The notes: generated by a model not told the origin, from the letters alone. Numbered from the stretch's first letter, positions 24,236-33,420 are shown. The stretch is 64,000 bases of DNA from Streptomyces sp. OR43 (GCF_008042275.1 NZ_RDBK01000043.1:1342548-1406547); one strand, 5' to 3'. Numbers and translations: made by a program.

Positions 24236-24263
24236 TGCGTCGGGCCGGGCCTGCGGGCAGAGT

Positions 24264-24284
24264 CTGGGCCGTCCCTGGGCCGCC
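24264..24284. repeat. Candidate integrase arm-site repeat (right)
   Basis: This matches the repeat at 5681-5701 in 18 of 21 positions and lies 103 bp before the attR core. See the left copy for the argument. Confidence 0.5.
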
Positions 24285-24386
24285 CGAGGCCGCTCAACAG
24301 TGGCCAATGACGACCAAGGACGACCACCAGGCGCATAGGCCCACCGGTCCTGAGCAGGGAAAATGCAGGTCACCGTGATCCCTGGC

Positions 24387-24404
24387 AAGAACCAGGGCAA
24401 GAAG
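24387..24404. other. attR core of the AICE (18-bp repeat, copy 2)
   Basis: An exact copy of the attL core is followed directly by TAA and then, 17 bp later, by a strong terminator. This is what an uninterrupted gpmA end (NQGKK-stop plus terminator) should look like. It marks the right boundary of the element. Confidence 0.85.
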
Positions 24405-24420
24405 TAACAGCCCACGCGTC

Positions 24421-24460
24421 GAGCCCCCCGCCCGCGGATCAACCGCGAGCGGGGGGCTCT
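24421..24460 (+). terminator. Stranded native gpmA terminator
   Basis: An 11-bp perfect stem (24421-24431/24449-24459) with a smaller inner stem lies just downstream of attR. No gene now ends here; it was probably the gpmA terminator before insertion. Confidence 0.75.
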
Positions 24461-24591
24461 TCGCTGCCGCCGCCTGCGCCACCCGCTCGGTCCAGCAGGG
24501 GCACGCGACGCGGCACTGCGCCTCCGCGTGTGACGGCGCTCACCCGGCGTCGTACCCTGTGGCGCATGTGGGGAGAGCGGGGAGAGCAGCC

Positions 24592-24840
24592 ATGAGTGAA
24601 CCCCTGAAGACCTTTGTCGGCGGTGCCGAGGTCGAGGTGCCCAACAGCATCCCGGCCATCCGCGACGCCCTGCCCGAGGCGAGGCGCGAGGAGTTCGACC
24701 GCGCCATCAACGAGGCCGGGGTGCACGAGATCCAGGCCGTGATGCGGCACTGGATGCTGGAGGCCGTCCCCGATCCGGAAGCCGAGCGGATCCTGGACCG
24801 GCTGGCGCGGGACGAGGCCGAGAGGCGGAGCGTCGCTTGA
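24592..24840 (+). CDS. Antitoxin-like small protein
   Basis: This 82-aa acidic, helical protein (NSIPAIRDALPEARREEFDRAINEAG ... ILDRLARDEAERR) has its stop overlapping the start of a RelE-like gene (TTGA overlap). Size, charge and coupling fit the antitoxin of a type II pair, but its DNA-binding fold is not obvious. GGAGAG precedes ATG 24592. It lies just outside attR, so it belongs to the chromosome rather than the element. Confidence 0.6.
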   Translation: MSEPLKTFVGGAEVEVPNSIPAIRDALPEARREEFDRAINEAGVHEIQAVMRHWMLEAVPDPEAERILDRLARDEAERRSVA

Positions 24841-25079
24841 GCCTCAGGATCTCCTACGCGCCTCCCGCCGACGACACCCTGGCCAAGATGCGGGACGGCG
24901 AGACCTTCCGGGACGAGATGGCGCGCACGCTGGGGCACGACCCGTACGGACACGGCTCGTCCGCCGTCAAGGGTGAGCACGATCGCCGTGAGGCGACGGT
25001 CGCCGGGGCGATCGTGCTCTACTACGTCTCCGGTTCGGTCCTGACCGTCACCGTGGTGCGGCTCGTCCCGCTTCCGTAG
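24837..25079 (+). CDS. RelE/ParE-like toxin-family small protein
   Basis: This 80-aa protein starts at TTG 24837, overlapping the previous stop by four bases. It opens with RISYAPPADDTLAKM and ends in beta strands (ATVAGAIVLYYVSGSVLTVTVVRLVPLP) like the RelE/ParE fold. Members inhibit translation or gyrase. Conserved catalytic residues cannot be assigned by eye, so an inactive or repurposed member is possible. Confidence 0.55.
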   Translation: MSLRISYAPPADDTLAKMRDGETFRDEMARTLGHDPYGHGSSAVKGEHDRREATVAGAIVLYYVSGSVLTVTVVRLVPLP

Positions 25080-25115
25080 GACGGCCCGCCCCGCGGACCG
25101 CGATCTGACCCCTGA

Positions 25116-25913
25116 TCAGGCGAGCTTGGCGGCCTGGGCGTCGATGACGGCGGTCGGCAGGTCGAAGTCGCCACCCTCGGCAGCCGCGCCCAGGTTGAGC
25201 GAGGTCAACGAGGCGAGCGTGGTGCCCTGGCGGAGCTGGATGAGCTTCATGGCGTACTTCTCGCCCTCACCCTCGACCGTGACCGTCCAGGCGACCGCTT
25301 CCTCGCCGCCCTTGACCGGCACCTCCGTGATCTTGGTGACCTTCTGCTTCGCTCCGGCGGCGGTGAGGGTGAAGCCGGAGGCGCACTCGGTCGCGGCAGT
25401 GCGCAGACCGGCCAGCGCCTCGTCGGCGCCCTTGCCGTCGTACGTGGCGAGCGTGGTGAGCGTCGTCGTGACGTTCATCATCGCCTCGAGCATCTTCGCC
25501 GGGTCCTCGTTCGCCTTCGGGTCGTCGCTCTTCTTCGGCACACGGGCCACCTTCCGCTGCGTGGACGCGGCGGGCTTTCCGGCCTTGGCGCCCATCAGGG
25601 CATCGGCGAACGCGTCGCAGGCGGCCTTGTCGACCGTGACGGCGTCGCCTTCGATGGCGTCGGCGGGAGTGCCCTTGGAGATCTTGTGGTCCTTGACGTC
25701 GCCTTCGGCCAGCGAGACCTTCTCCAACTCGGCCGCGGTCAGCGCCTTCGCGTGGGAGTCCGCCCCCTTGTCCGCCGGCTCGGCGGAGGCGGAGCCGGCC
25801 GCCTTGCCGTTGTCCTTGGCCGCGTCCCCGTCCGAACCGCAGGCCGCGGTGAGCAGGGCCAGGGACATCACGGTGGCGGCAACGGCGGTACGGCGTATGG
25901 CAGTGGGTCGCAT
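25116..25913 (-). CDS. Secreted lipoprotein of unknown function
   Basis: This 265-aa protein has a basic N-terminus, a hydrophobic stretch and a lipobox LTAAC with acylated C25. A Lys/Ala/Asp-rich linker (about 26-60) and a beta-rich C-terminal domain follow. The start chosen is ATG 25913 (MRPTAIRRT) with AAGGA upstream. It is likely anchored outside the membrane. The fold resembles actinomycete sortase-less DUF-type lipoproteins; no enzyme motif is seen. Confidence 0.8.
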   Translation of the reverse strand: MRPTAIRRTAVAATVMSLALLTAACGSDGDAAKDNGKAAGSASAEPADKGADSHAKALTAAELEKVSLAEGDVKDHKISKGTPADAIEGDAVTVDKAACDAFADALMGAKAGKPAASTQRKVARVPKKSDDPKANEDPAKMLEAMMNVTTTLTTLATYDGKGADEALAGLRTAATECASGFTLTAAGAKQKVTKITEVPVKGGEEAVAWTVTVEGEGEKYAMKLIQLRQGTTLASLTSLNLGAAAEGGDFDLPTAVIDAQAAKLA

Positions 25914-26159
25914 GGCCCGTCCTTCGGTCTCAAGGTGTTTCGCCCGCACGAGAGCGGCCGTCGCCGGGTTCGGCGCGGCGGTGAGGAATCGTGGAGGTTT
26001 GCCAACTCTATGAGCACGCTGTGGTTTGGCAATGCGTCAACGCGGGCATCGCCCGTGATCGTGACGACGTCGTGATCACCTCGTGAAGGCCCTGGACCGG
26101 GCATTTGCCACAGATGGCAGCAACACGTCGCGGGGTGACCGCTCGAAGGGGGTCCGCTG

Positions 26160-27167
26160 ATGTTGCCCGACACCGTCCTGAGCACCGTGCTGGGTTCCGT
26201 GGGCGTGCCGCCGGAACTGGTCGCCTCGTGCGATCCGCTGGCGGGAGGTACGTACAACGCGGTCACCCGTGTCGGTCTCGCCGACGGCCGGCGGTGGGTG
26301 GTCAAGACGCCTCCGCCGGGCGGGAGTCATCTCGCGTACGAGCGCGATCTGTTGGTCAACGAGGTGACGTTCTACACCGCGGCGGCCGGCCTCGCCGAGG
26401 AGACCGCCGTCCCCGCCGTCGTGCGCAGCGGCCTCGACCCGGCCGCGCCCGGGGGCGCGTACGTGATCATGACGGAGCGTCCGGGGCGGCCCTGGCACGA
26501 GCTCGGCGGCGCTCTGGGCGACGCCGAGGGGCGGCGGCTGCGTGTGGAGCTCGGGCGGATCGTCGGCCGGCTGCACTCCGTGCCGGGGCCGGGCGGTTTC
26601 GGCTACCCGTCCGCGGCGCTGGGCCCGTTGGCCCCCACCTGGCGCGGCGCCTTCACGGCGATGACCGGCGCCGTGCTGGCGGACGCGGAGCGGTACGGGG
26701 CGCGGCTGCCGCGGACGCCTTCGGTCATCCGCCGCCGGCTCGACGCCGCTTCGTCCGTCCTGGACGACGTCGCCCGGCCCGCCCTGGTCCACTTCGACCT
26801 GTGGCAGGGCAACATCCTGGTCGCCGGGGAGCCGGGCGCGCGGCGGATCGGCGGGATCATCGACGGGGAGCGGATGTTCTGGGGCGACCCGGCCGCCGAC
26901 TTCGTGTCGCTCGCCCTGTTGGGGGACATCGAGGAGGACGAGGACTTCCTGACCGGGTACGGGCAGTCGGCGCCCGGCGGTCCGGTGGGGTTCGACGGTT
27001 CCCTGCGGACGCGGATCGCGCTGTACCGCGCGTACCTCTACCTGATCATGCTGGTGGAGACCGTGCCCCGGAAGACCTCCGGGGAACAGTGGGAGTGGAC
27101 GTGGAACGAGGTCGCGCCGCGGCTCGAAGCGGCGCTCGACGACATCGGGCCGGCGCCGCGGGCGTGA
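26160..27167 (+). CDS. APH/fructosamine kinase-like phosphotransferase
   Basis: This 335-aa protein has an APH-like kinase fold. Nucleotide loop GTYNAV is near 30-35 and VVKTPPP gives the Lys. The Brenner motif is HFDLWQGNI (catalytic Asp), with the metal-binding Asp in GIIDGERMFWGDPAADF. The DLWQGN form is seen in fructosamine/ketosamine kinase-like proteins and APH relatives. Substrate unknown. It is monocistronic on the plus strand, with a GGGGGTCC-type weak ribosome site. Confidence 0.82.
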   Translation: MLPDTVLSTVLGSVGVPPELVASCDPLAGGTYNAVTRVGLADGRRWVVKTPPPGGSHLAYERDLLVNEVTFYTAAAGLAEETAVPAVVRSGLDPAAPGGAYVIMTERPGRPWHELGGALGDAEGRRLRVELGRIVGRLHSVPGPGGFGYPSAALGPLAPTWRGAFTAMTGAVLADAERYGARLPRTPSVIRRRLDAASSVLDDVARPALVHFDLWQGNILVAGEPGARRIGGIIDGERMFWGDPAADFVSLALLGDIEEDEDFLTGYGQSAPGGPVGFDGSLRTRIALYRAYLYLIMLVETVPRKTSGEQWEWTWNEVAPRLEAALDDIGPAPRA

Positions 27168-27195
27168 GGGCGGCCGCAGCGCCGGCGCTCGTCCC

Positions 27196-28950
27196 TCAGC
27201 GCCCCAACGCGCGTTGGGCGTCGTGGAGGTTGGCCGGACGGACGGTCTCCGGGGTGCCGTACGCCTCCAGGCGGGTGTGCAGGTCGCCGGCGAAGTCGGG
27301 GACGTCGATCTGGTCGAACTCCGTCACCTCGCTCACCCCCGCCGTCGCGCTGTACGGGGCGAGGCCGTCGATCCGCATCAGGCCGGCCCGGCCGTTGGTG
27401 ACGCGGATGTTCCAGTGCGTGAAGCGGGCGCCGAACAGCGGTCCGGCGCTCGCGTCGCCGCCGTGGCGCCCGTTGTTGTTCACGGTGATGTCGGTGCGGA
27501 CGTTGGCGAACGGCATGCCCCGGTGCGAGTCGAAGGTGCCCATCTCCATCACGCCGCGCGACCACACGTTGTGGCTGGACAGGCCCTCGACGTTGATGCC
27601 GTGCAGCTGGGTCCCGGGGGGCGCCGGGACGGTGCGCTGCTCGATGGTGAAGTCCTCGATCAGGTTGTCGTGGCTGCCTTCACGGCAGTAGTACGGGTGG
27701 TGCGAGCCGCGCCCCGCGACCTTCGTGCGGCGCAGGGTGCAGGCGGAGGCGCCGATGAGGCCGAAGCCGTTGTCGACGTGGCGGACGGTGATGTCGTCGG
27801 CCCAGCAGTCGTACGCGCACTGGAACGCGACGCCGTTGTACCCCTTGTCGAGCAGGTGCGGCGACTGCGGGGTCTCGACCGCTTCGAGGGTGAGGCCTTC
27901 GACGCCGGAGCCGGTGAGCGGGGTGGCGAGGGTGGTGAGGCGCGGGTCCCACTCGGGGCGGACGTCGAGCGGGAGCGGCCGCTCCAGGGTGACCCGGCGG
28001 CCGTGCACGGCGGTGATGCGGACCGGCCACTCGTAGGGGACGTAGGAGGTCAGCTTGGTCTTGTCGTCCCAGTAGTACGCCTCCGGCCCGGCCCCGCCGC
28101 CCGCCATGTGCTCCAGGAGCGTGTGGGCGGAGTCGTCGGCGAGGCGGAGCAGGACGAGTGCGCCGCGCTTCAGCTTCCGGGGGTCGTCGACGGTGATCGT
28201 GCGGTCGCCGAGGCGGGCGGGGGCGACGGTGGTCAGGGTCCGCCACTCGTCCCGCTGGTTGCCGGTCCAGCCTTCGAAGGGCCAGGCCTTCGCCTTGATG
28301 GCGTCGGTGAGCGAGGCCCAACGGGCTTCCGGGCAGAACCAGATGAGGCCGCCGGCCCAGGACCAGCTGGACTTGTCGCCGCCGTAGCGGCTGCCGTACG
28401 CGCCGATGAGCTCGGTGAGGTTCTTCGTGGCGATGAGCGTGGTGCGGCCGCTGCCCGCGCCGCGTACCACGACGTTGCTGTGGCCGATGCGGATGATGTC
28501 GTCGACGCGGTACGTGCCCGCGGGGACGATCACCGTGCCGCCGCCGCGCTCTCCGGCGGCGGCGATGGCTCGGTTGATCGCGGGGGCGGCGTCGGCGGAG
28601 TTGTCGGGCCGGGCGCCGTAGTGCAGGACGTCGGCGGTGAAGCCGTGGCCGGTACGGGGGCGGGGCAGGGCGGAGCCGCCGCGGTAGCCGGCCCGGCCGA
28701 TGAACGGGATCTGCGGGTGGGTGAAGGGCGCTGCGGCGAACTCCCGCCAGAGCGGGGACGGCTGTGACCGTCCGCCGGCCACGGCGCCTGTGCCACCGCT
28801 CGTGGGGAAGGCCGGGGCGCCTGTGCCACCACTCGCGGCGGAGGCCGTCCCGCCGCCGAGCGTTCCCGTTGCCGCGGCCGCGGCGACGGCCACCGCGCTG
28901 CCGAGCAGTCCACGCCTGCTGAAGTCCCTCTGCGTCGCCTGGGGCGCCAT
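27196..28950 (-). CDS. Tat-exported right-handed beta-helix (pectate lyase-like) protein
   Basis: This 584-aa protein has a twin-arginine signal (DFSRRGLLGSAVAVAAAAATG). A pectate-lyase-3-like start (LHYGARPDNSADAAPAINRAIAAAGERGGG, VIVPAGTYRVDD) is followed by repeated beta-helix coils. It should be a secreted polysaccharide lyase or hydrolase. Catalytic residues are not recognisable, so the sugar target is open. ATG 28950 has GGAAGG upstream. Confidence 0.8.
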   Translation of the reverse strand: MAPQATQRDFSRRGLLGSAVAVAAAAATGTLGGGTASAASGGTGAPAFPTSGGTGAVAGGRSQPSPLWREFAAAPFTHPQIPFIGRAGYRGGSALPRPRTGHGFTADVLHYGARPDNSADAAPAINRAIAAAGERGGGTVIVPAGTYRVDDIIRIGHSNVVVRGAGSGRTTLIATKNLTELIGAYGSRYGGDKSSWSWAGGLIWFCPEARWASLTDAIKAKAWPFEGWTGNQRDEWRTLTTVAPARLGDRTITVDDPRKLKRGALVLLRLADDSAHTLLEHMAGGGAGPEAYYWDDKTKLTSYVPYEWPVRITAVHGRRVTLERPLPLDVRPEWDPRLTTLATPLTGSGVEGLTLEAVETPQSPHLLDKGYNGVAFQCAYDCWADDITVRHVDNGFGLIGASACTLRRTKVAGRGSHHPYYCREGSHDNLIEDFTIEQRTVPAPPGTQLHGINVEGLSSHNVWSRGVMEMGTFDSHRGMPFANVRTDITVNNNGRHGGDASAGPLFGARFTHWNIRVTNGRAGLMRIDGLAPYSATAGVSEVTEFDQIDVPDFAGDLHTRLEAYGTPETVRPANLHDAQRALGR

Positions 28951-29116
28951 GAGCCGGCCCGCCTTCCATGATTTTCACGGATGTGAACGCTGTTCATATC
29001 TGCGTCGGCGGTGAGCATGCCACGAGCCCCGGGCGCAGCGAAAGGGCCGTGCACGGGGGAATCCTCAGCCAGCGAGCCGGGGAAAACTCAGGCAGCCGAT
29101 CGGTCAGCGGCAGGCG

Positions 29117-29644
29117 TCAGTTGACGGGGCGCTGGGTCAGGTGGGTGAACGCTTCCAGGTTGCGCGTGGACTCGCCGCGCGACACCCGCCACGCGTACTC
29201 CTTGCGGATCGCGCTCGCGAAACCGAGTTCGAGCAGGGGGTTGAAGGCGCCGTCGGCCGCCTCCAGTACGACGCCGAGCAGCCGGTCCAGCTCCCCCGGC
29301 GTCACCACGGACAGCGGCAGCTTGCCGACGAGGTAGATGTCCCCGAGCGAGTCGACCGCGTAACTCACGCCGAACAGCCGGAGGTTGCGCTCCAGCAGCC
29401 AGCGGTGCACCGCCGCGTCGTTCTCGTCGGGGTGCCGGATGACGAAGGCGTTGAGGGACAGCGCGTGCGTGCCGACGATCAGCGAGCAGGTGGTGGCGAG
29501 CTTGCGGGTGCCGGGCAGCTGGACGACGTAATGGCCGGGCGCGGGGCTCTCGTAGTCGAGCCCGGCATCCTTCAGCGTCGCCTCGATGACCTGGGCGACC
29601 TGTGTGACCTGCGGCGTCGCCGCTTCCTCGGGTACGTCAGCCAT
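29117..29644 (-). CDS. YbjN-domain protein
   Basis: This 175-aa protein contains a YbjN/type III chaperone-like fold: TVQVAQV helices, then GHYVVQLPGTRKLATTCSLIVG and LSLNAFVIRHPDE. The helical C-terminus has WRVSRGESTRNLEAF. It lies 54 bp from mshA in the same direction, matching the conserved mshA/YbjN neighbours of mycobacteria (Rv0486/Rv0487). Role unknown; possibly a chaperone or regulator tied to stress. Confidence 0.82.
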   Translation of the reverse strand: MADVPEEAATPQVTQVAQVIEATLKDAGLDYESPAPGHYVVQLPGTRKLATTCSLIVGTHALSLNAFVIRHPDENDAAVHRWLLERNLRLFGVSYAVDSLGDIYLVGKLPLSVVTPGELDRLLGVVLEAADGAFNPLLELGFASAIRKEYAWRVSRGESTRNLEAFTHLTQRPVN

Positions 29645-29698
29645 GGAGCGAGCGTACGTCAGGCACCGGGTGCCCGTCCGGCGGGAACCCCGCCGGCC

Positions 29699-31063
29699 TC
29701 ATCCGTGGTGCGCGCGGACCCGGCGGCGGTGGTCCTGCACCGCGCCGGTGTACACGTCCGCGGTCGCCGCCGCCGCCGTGTCCCAGCCGAAGCGCTGCGC
29801 GTGCGCGGCGGCCTCGCCGCCCATCCGGTCGACGAGCCCGGGCGAGGCCGCGAAGCGCTGGAGCACCGCCGCGTACGCCTCCGGGTCGTGCCCGGGGATC
29901 AGGAAGCCGCTGACCCCGTCCCGTACCGCCACGGGCAGCCCGCCCACAGCCGCCGCGACGACCGGGGTGCCGGCTGCCTGGGCCTCTATGGCGACCAGGC
30001 CGAAGGACTCGCTGTACGAGGGCATGACCAGCACGGACGCGGCCCGGAACCAGTCGGCGAGCTGGTCCTGCCCGACCGGCGGGTGGAACCGCACGACGTC
30101 CGCGATGCCGAGACGGGCCGCCAGCTTCTGCAACCCCTCCGGCTTGGCGAGCCCGCTGCCGCTGGGGCCGCCGACGACCGGCACGACGATGCGCGCACGC
30201 AGCGACGGGTCCCGGTCCAGCAGCGCGGCGACCGCGCGCAGCAGCACGTCCGGGGCCTTCAGCGGCTGGATGCGGCCCGCGAAGAGCGGGATCAGGGCAT
30301 CCTGCGGCAGACCGAGGCGCGCACGGGCCGCGGCACGGCCGTCCGCGGGGCGGAAGCGGTCCAGGTTGACACCGGGGTGGACGACGGCGACGGCGCCCGG
30401 ATCGGCGTCGTAGAAGCGGACGAGCTCGTCCGCCTCCTCGGCGGTGTTCGCGATCAGCCGGTCGGAGGCGTGCACGATCTGGGTCTCGCCGATGACGCGG
30501 GCGGCGGGCTCGGGGGTGTCGCCCTCGGCGAGCGCGGCGTTCTTGACCTTGGCCATGGTGTGCATGGCGTGGACGAGCGGGACGCCCCAGCGCTGCGCGG
30601 CGAGCCAGCCGACCTGGCCGGACAGCCAGTAGTGGGAGTGCACCAGGTCGTAGTAGCCGGGGCGCTGACCGGCCCACGCCTGCATCACGCCGTGCGTGAA
30701 GGCACAGAGCTGAGCGGGCAGCTCCTCCTTGGCCAGACCCTCGTACGGGCCCGCGTCGACGTGCCGGACCAGGACGCCCGGCGCCATTTCGACGGCCGGC
30801 GGCAGGGCGCCGGTGGTGGAGCGCGTGAAGATCTCGACCTCGATGTTGATCGCGGCCAGGCGCTTGGCGAGCTCCACGATGTACACGTTCATACCGCCCG
30901 CGTCGCCCGTACCCGGCTGGTGCAGCGGCGAGGTGTGCACGGAGAGCATCGCGATCCGGCGCGGCCTGCGATGGCCGCCGGGGAAGGAACCGGTGAGGCC
31001 TGCGGGGAACCTGAGACGCGGCGCGACACGGCTGCTGCCGAGCCGGGAGACGTACTGACTCAC
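29699..31063 (-). CDS. mshA: D-inositol-3-phosphate N-acetylglucosaminyltransferase
   Basis: This 454-aa GT4-family glycosyltransferase catalyses the first step of mycothiol synthesis, joining GlcNAc from UDP-GlcNAc to inositol 3-phosphate. It shows the N-terminal glycine loop ([19 protein letters not shown]), [17 protein letters not shown], and the nucleotide-sugar motif [19 protein letters not shown]. The N-terminal 40 residues are extra and basic. Start GTG 31063 follows GAGGAGG at long spacing. Position upstream of the YbjN gene supports the assignment. Confidence 0.95.
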   Translation of the reverse strand: MSQYVSRLGSSRVAPRLRFPAGLTGSFPGGHRRPRRIAMLSVHTSPLHQPGTGDAGGMNVYIVELAKRLAAINIEVEIFTRSTTGALPPAVEMAPGVLVRHVDAGPYEGLAKEELPAQLCAFTHGVMQAWAGQRPGYYDLVHSHYWLSGQVGWLAAQRWGVPLVHAMHTMAKVKNAALAEGDTPEPAARVIGETQIVHASDRLIANTAEEADELVRFYDADPGAVAVVHPGVNLDRFRPADGRAAARARLGLPQDALIPLFAGRIQPLKAPDVLLRAVAALLDRDPSLRARIVVPVVGGPSGSGLAKPEGLQKLAARLGIADVVRFHPPVGQDQLADWFRAASVLVMPSYSESFGLVAIEAQAAGTPVVAAAVGGLPVAVRDGVSGFLIPGHDPEAYAAVLQRFAASPGLVDRMGGEAAAHAQRFGWDTAAAATADVYTGAVQDHRRRVRAHHG

Positions 31064-31284
31064 GTCGTCCGGTCCTCCTCGCTCAGGGCACTGGTACCGA
31101 CTTTGTTCACGGCATGGCACGGAAGGGACGCACAGCCTCTTTCCGAAGGCGCACGGACCCTTTCGGAAGGCTGGAACAGCGGAACGACTCCTTTCATTTC
31201 CGCTTTGCCAAATCATTACGGTATGGCTCCGGCGCGTCGCGGTGCACGGCCGCCGGGTCCGGGCGAGTGGTTACGCTCTGTGTC

Positions 31285-32061
31285 ATGCGCCCGATCGGCA
31301 CCGCCACCCGCGGGACCACCAACCCGAACCGGCTGCGCCGCATGGACCGCTGGATCGCCGCCACGCACGGCCCCGCCCTGCGCCGCGCCGACGCCCCCGT
31401 GGCGGTCGACCTCGGGTACGGCGCCGCGCCCTGGACCGCCGTCGAGCTGCTGGAGCGCCTGCGCACCGCCGAGCCCCGTACCCGCGTGGTCGGCATCGAG
31501 ATCTCCCCGGAGCGCGTCGAGGCGGCGCGGCCGTACGAGCGCGAGGGCCTCACCTTCCGGCACGGCGGCTTCGAGATCCCCCTGCCGGAGCGGCCCGCGC
31601 TGATCCGGGCGGCGAACGTGCTGCGCCAGTACGACGAGGCCGAGGTCGCCGCCGTCTGGCAGCGGCTGTGCGGCCGGCTCGCGCCGGGCGGACTGCTGGT
31701 GGAGGGCACCTGCGACGAGATCGGGCGCCGCCACGTCTGGGTGGCGCTGGGCCCCGAGGGCCCCCGCACGGTCACGTTCGCGACCCGGCTCGGCTCCCTC
31801 GGCCGCCCGTCCGACCTCGCGGAGCGGCTGCCCAAGGCGCTGATCCACCGCAATGTGCCGGGCGAGCCCGTCCACGCCTTCCTCCGCGACTTCGACCGGG
31901 CCTGGGCGGCGGCCGCGCCGTACGCCTCGCTGGGCGCCCGGCAGCGCTGGATCACGGCCGTGCGGGCCCTGTCCGGCGCGTGGCCGCTGACGGACAACGT
32001 ACGGCGTTGGCGCCAGGGCGAAGTGACGGTGAAATGGGCGGCGCTCCAACCCGAGCGGTAG
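31285..32061 (+). CDS. Class I SAM-dependent methyltransferase
   Basis: This 258-aa protein has a Rossmann-type SAM site (VAVDLGYGAAPWTAVELLERL, then VVGIEISPERVEAA). Domain 2 reads FEIPLPERPALIRAANVLRQYDE. I start it at ATG 31285 (MRPIGTATRG); the longer open frame upstream is not supported by a ribosome site. It is divergent from mshA. Substrate unknown. Confidence 0.82.
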   Translation: MRPIGTATRGTTNPNRLRRMDRWIAATHGPALRRADAPVAVDLGYGAAPWTAVELLERLRTAEPRTRVVGIEISPERVEAARPYEREGLTFRHGGFEIPLPERPALIRAANVLRQYDEAEVAAVWQRLCGRLAPGGLLVEGTCDEIGRRHVWVALGPEGPRTVTFATRLGSLGRPSDLAERLPKALIHRNVPGEPVHAFLRDFDRAWAAAAPYASLGARQRWITAVRALSGAWPLTDNVRRWRQGEVTVKWAALQPER

Positions 32062-32290
32062 CCCAACACGCGGAGAACAGAGTGAACTCTCCCGGCACCG
32101 GGAACGTCGGGACGGCATCGTTCGTCCCAGAACAGGGGGCCTGATCCACACGGGCGGACACCGGGGGCCGGGGAGGGCCAAGGGTGTTCGCGAGCTGCGG
32201 AGATGTGTCTGCCTCTGTTGCTTTTCGGTAGGGCATGGCACGATCTCGTCGGCACCGTAAGTTACTGACGGTAAATCAGATCTCCATCGG

Positions 32291-32337
32291 TGTCCGTGCC
32301 CGTGTCCGTGTGTCCATATCCGTATCCGTACCCGTAG
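32291..32337. repeat. Short CCGTGT/CCGTAT hexamer-like repeats upstream of the NlpC/P60 gene
   Basis: About eight near-copies of a six-base unit (CCGTGC, CCGTGT, CCATAT, CCGTAT, CCGTAC) run through the leader of the next gene. They lie in the 300-bp gap 32062-32361. A similar CCCGTACCCGTACC run occurs at the start of the gene at 33801. I see no clear riboswitch in the leader. Confidence 0.5.
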
Positions 32338-32361
32338 GGATCCGCTCGGAGGGGGAGCTTC

Positions 32362-33420
32362 GTGTACCGACGTCACTGTGCCGCTGCCGCGATCACTCTG
32401 GTCTGCGCGATGGCCGTCCTGGCCTCGCCGGTCCAGGCCTTCGCCGCACCCGCGCCTCCCTCGCCCGCCGCGGACCGGCCGGTGAAGAAGAGCCTCGAAG
32501 AGGTGCGCCAGGAGATCGACGGCCTCTACCGGGCCGCCGGATCGGCCACGGACGCGTACAACCTCGCCGAGGAGAAGACGAAGAAGCAGTCCGGCGAGAT
32601 CGTCAAGCTGGCCCAGGCCATAGTCGAGGGCCAGGCGAAGATCGCCGAGCTCAAGAGCAGAGCGGGCGCCCAGGCCCGCGAGGAGTACCGCAACGCCGGA
32701 CTGCCCCCGGGCGCCCGGCTCATGCTCAGCGGGGACCCGCAGCTCTTCCTGGACGGCATCGGCCGCGCCCAGCAGGGCCAGAAGGCCGCCAAGGGACTCC
32801 TGGGGGAACTGAACAGGACCCAGGAGGACTTGAAGACGTACACGCAGGACGCGAGCACCAACTGGACGAAGCTCGAAGCCAATCGCGTCAAGCAGGCCAA
32901 GGCCAAGAAGAAGATCAACGAGCAGATCGCGGCGGCGAAGAAGCTGGAGTCCCAGCTGGAGAAGGAGGAGCGCGCCCGTCTCCTCCAGCTGGAACGGGAG
33001 GCGGAGTACAAGTCGCAGACCGCCTGGCTGAGTTCCGGCGCGCTGAAGGAGATCAACCGCGGGGCGAGCGCGAGCGGCAAGAAGGCGGTGGCCTTCGCGA
33101 CCTCCAAGATCGGCCTGCCGTACGTGTGGGGGGCCGAGGGACCCAAGTCGTACGACTGCTCCGGACTGACCTCGCAGGCCTGGGCGTCGGCCGGCCGGCC
33201 GATCCCGCGCACCTCGCAGGAGCAGTGGCGACAACTGCCGCACATCGCGATCGAGGACATGCGCCCCGGCGACCTGATCATCTACCACGGCGACGCCAGC
33301 CATGTCGGGATGTACATCGGCGACGGCGCGATCGTCCACGCCCCGCGCCCGGGCCGCAACGTCACACTCGCCGGGGCCGGCTCGATGGAGATCCTCGGAG
33401 TCGTCCGCCCGGACCGCTAG
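32362..33420 (+). CDS. Secreted NlpC/P60 peptidoglycan hydrolase
   Basis: This 352-aa protein begins with a signal peptide (residues 1-28, ending VQAFA). A long coiled coil (about 40-240, rich in Glu/Lys/Gln) follows, then the NlpC/P60 domain (250-352). The catalytic Cys is in YDCSGLTSQAW and the His in ASHVGMYIGDG. It cleaves cell-wall peptide stems, and the coiled coil usually holds the enzyme in check, as in RipA-type proteins. GTG 32362 follows GGAGGGGGA. Confidence 0.9.
   Translation: MYRRHCAAAAITLVCAMAVLASPVQAFAAPAPPSPAADRPVKKSLEEVRQEIDGLYRAAGSATDAYNLAEEKTKKQSGEIVKLAQAIVEGQAKIAELKSRAGAQAREEYRNAGLPPGARLMLSGDPQLFLDGIGRAQQGQKAAKGLLGELNRTQEDLKTYTQDASTNWTKLEANRVKQAKAKKKINEQIAAAKKLESQLEKEERARLLQLEREAEYKSQTAWLSSGALKEINRGASASGKKAVAFATSKIGLPYVWGAEGPKSYDCSGLTSQAWASAGRPIPRTSQEQWRQLPHIAIEDMRPGDLIIYHGDASHVGMYIGDGAIVHAPRPGRNVTLAGAGSMEILGVVRPDR

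Larger units (their letters stand above)
5596..24404. mobile_element. Integrative and conjugative element (AICE, pSAM2/SLP1 type) inserted in the 3' end of gpmA
   Basis: The element is bounded by an 18-bp direct repeat. In order it holds a decayed int, xis, a RepSA-like replicase, SpdD and three small transfer proteins, an FtsK-like traSA, an OB-like accessory protein, a KorSA-like repressor and a Pif-like Nudix protein. Cargo follows: C5-methyltransferase/HEPN/DUF262, a coupled regulator operon, a second HEPN/DUF262 pair, an unknown gene and a GIY-YIG-like protein. AICEs excise, replicate as rolling circles and transfer double-stranded DNA with TraSA. The target is a protein-coding gene rather than the usual tRNA. 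The frameshift in int suggests this copy may be fixed in place. Confidence 0.9.

Noticed and set aside
27214-28767. 517-codon plus-strand frame opposite the beta-helix gene
   Set aside because: Antisense shadow with no domain; the minus frame has a Tat signal and a lyase-like fold.
32062-32361. c-di-AMP (ydaO) riboswitch before the NlpC/P60 gene
   Set aside because: NlpC/P60 genes in Streptomyces often have one, but I could not find its conserved core in this leader.
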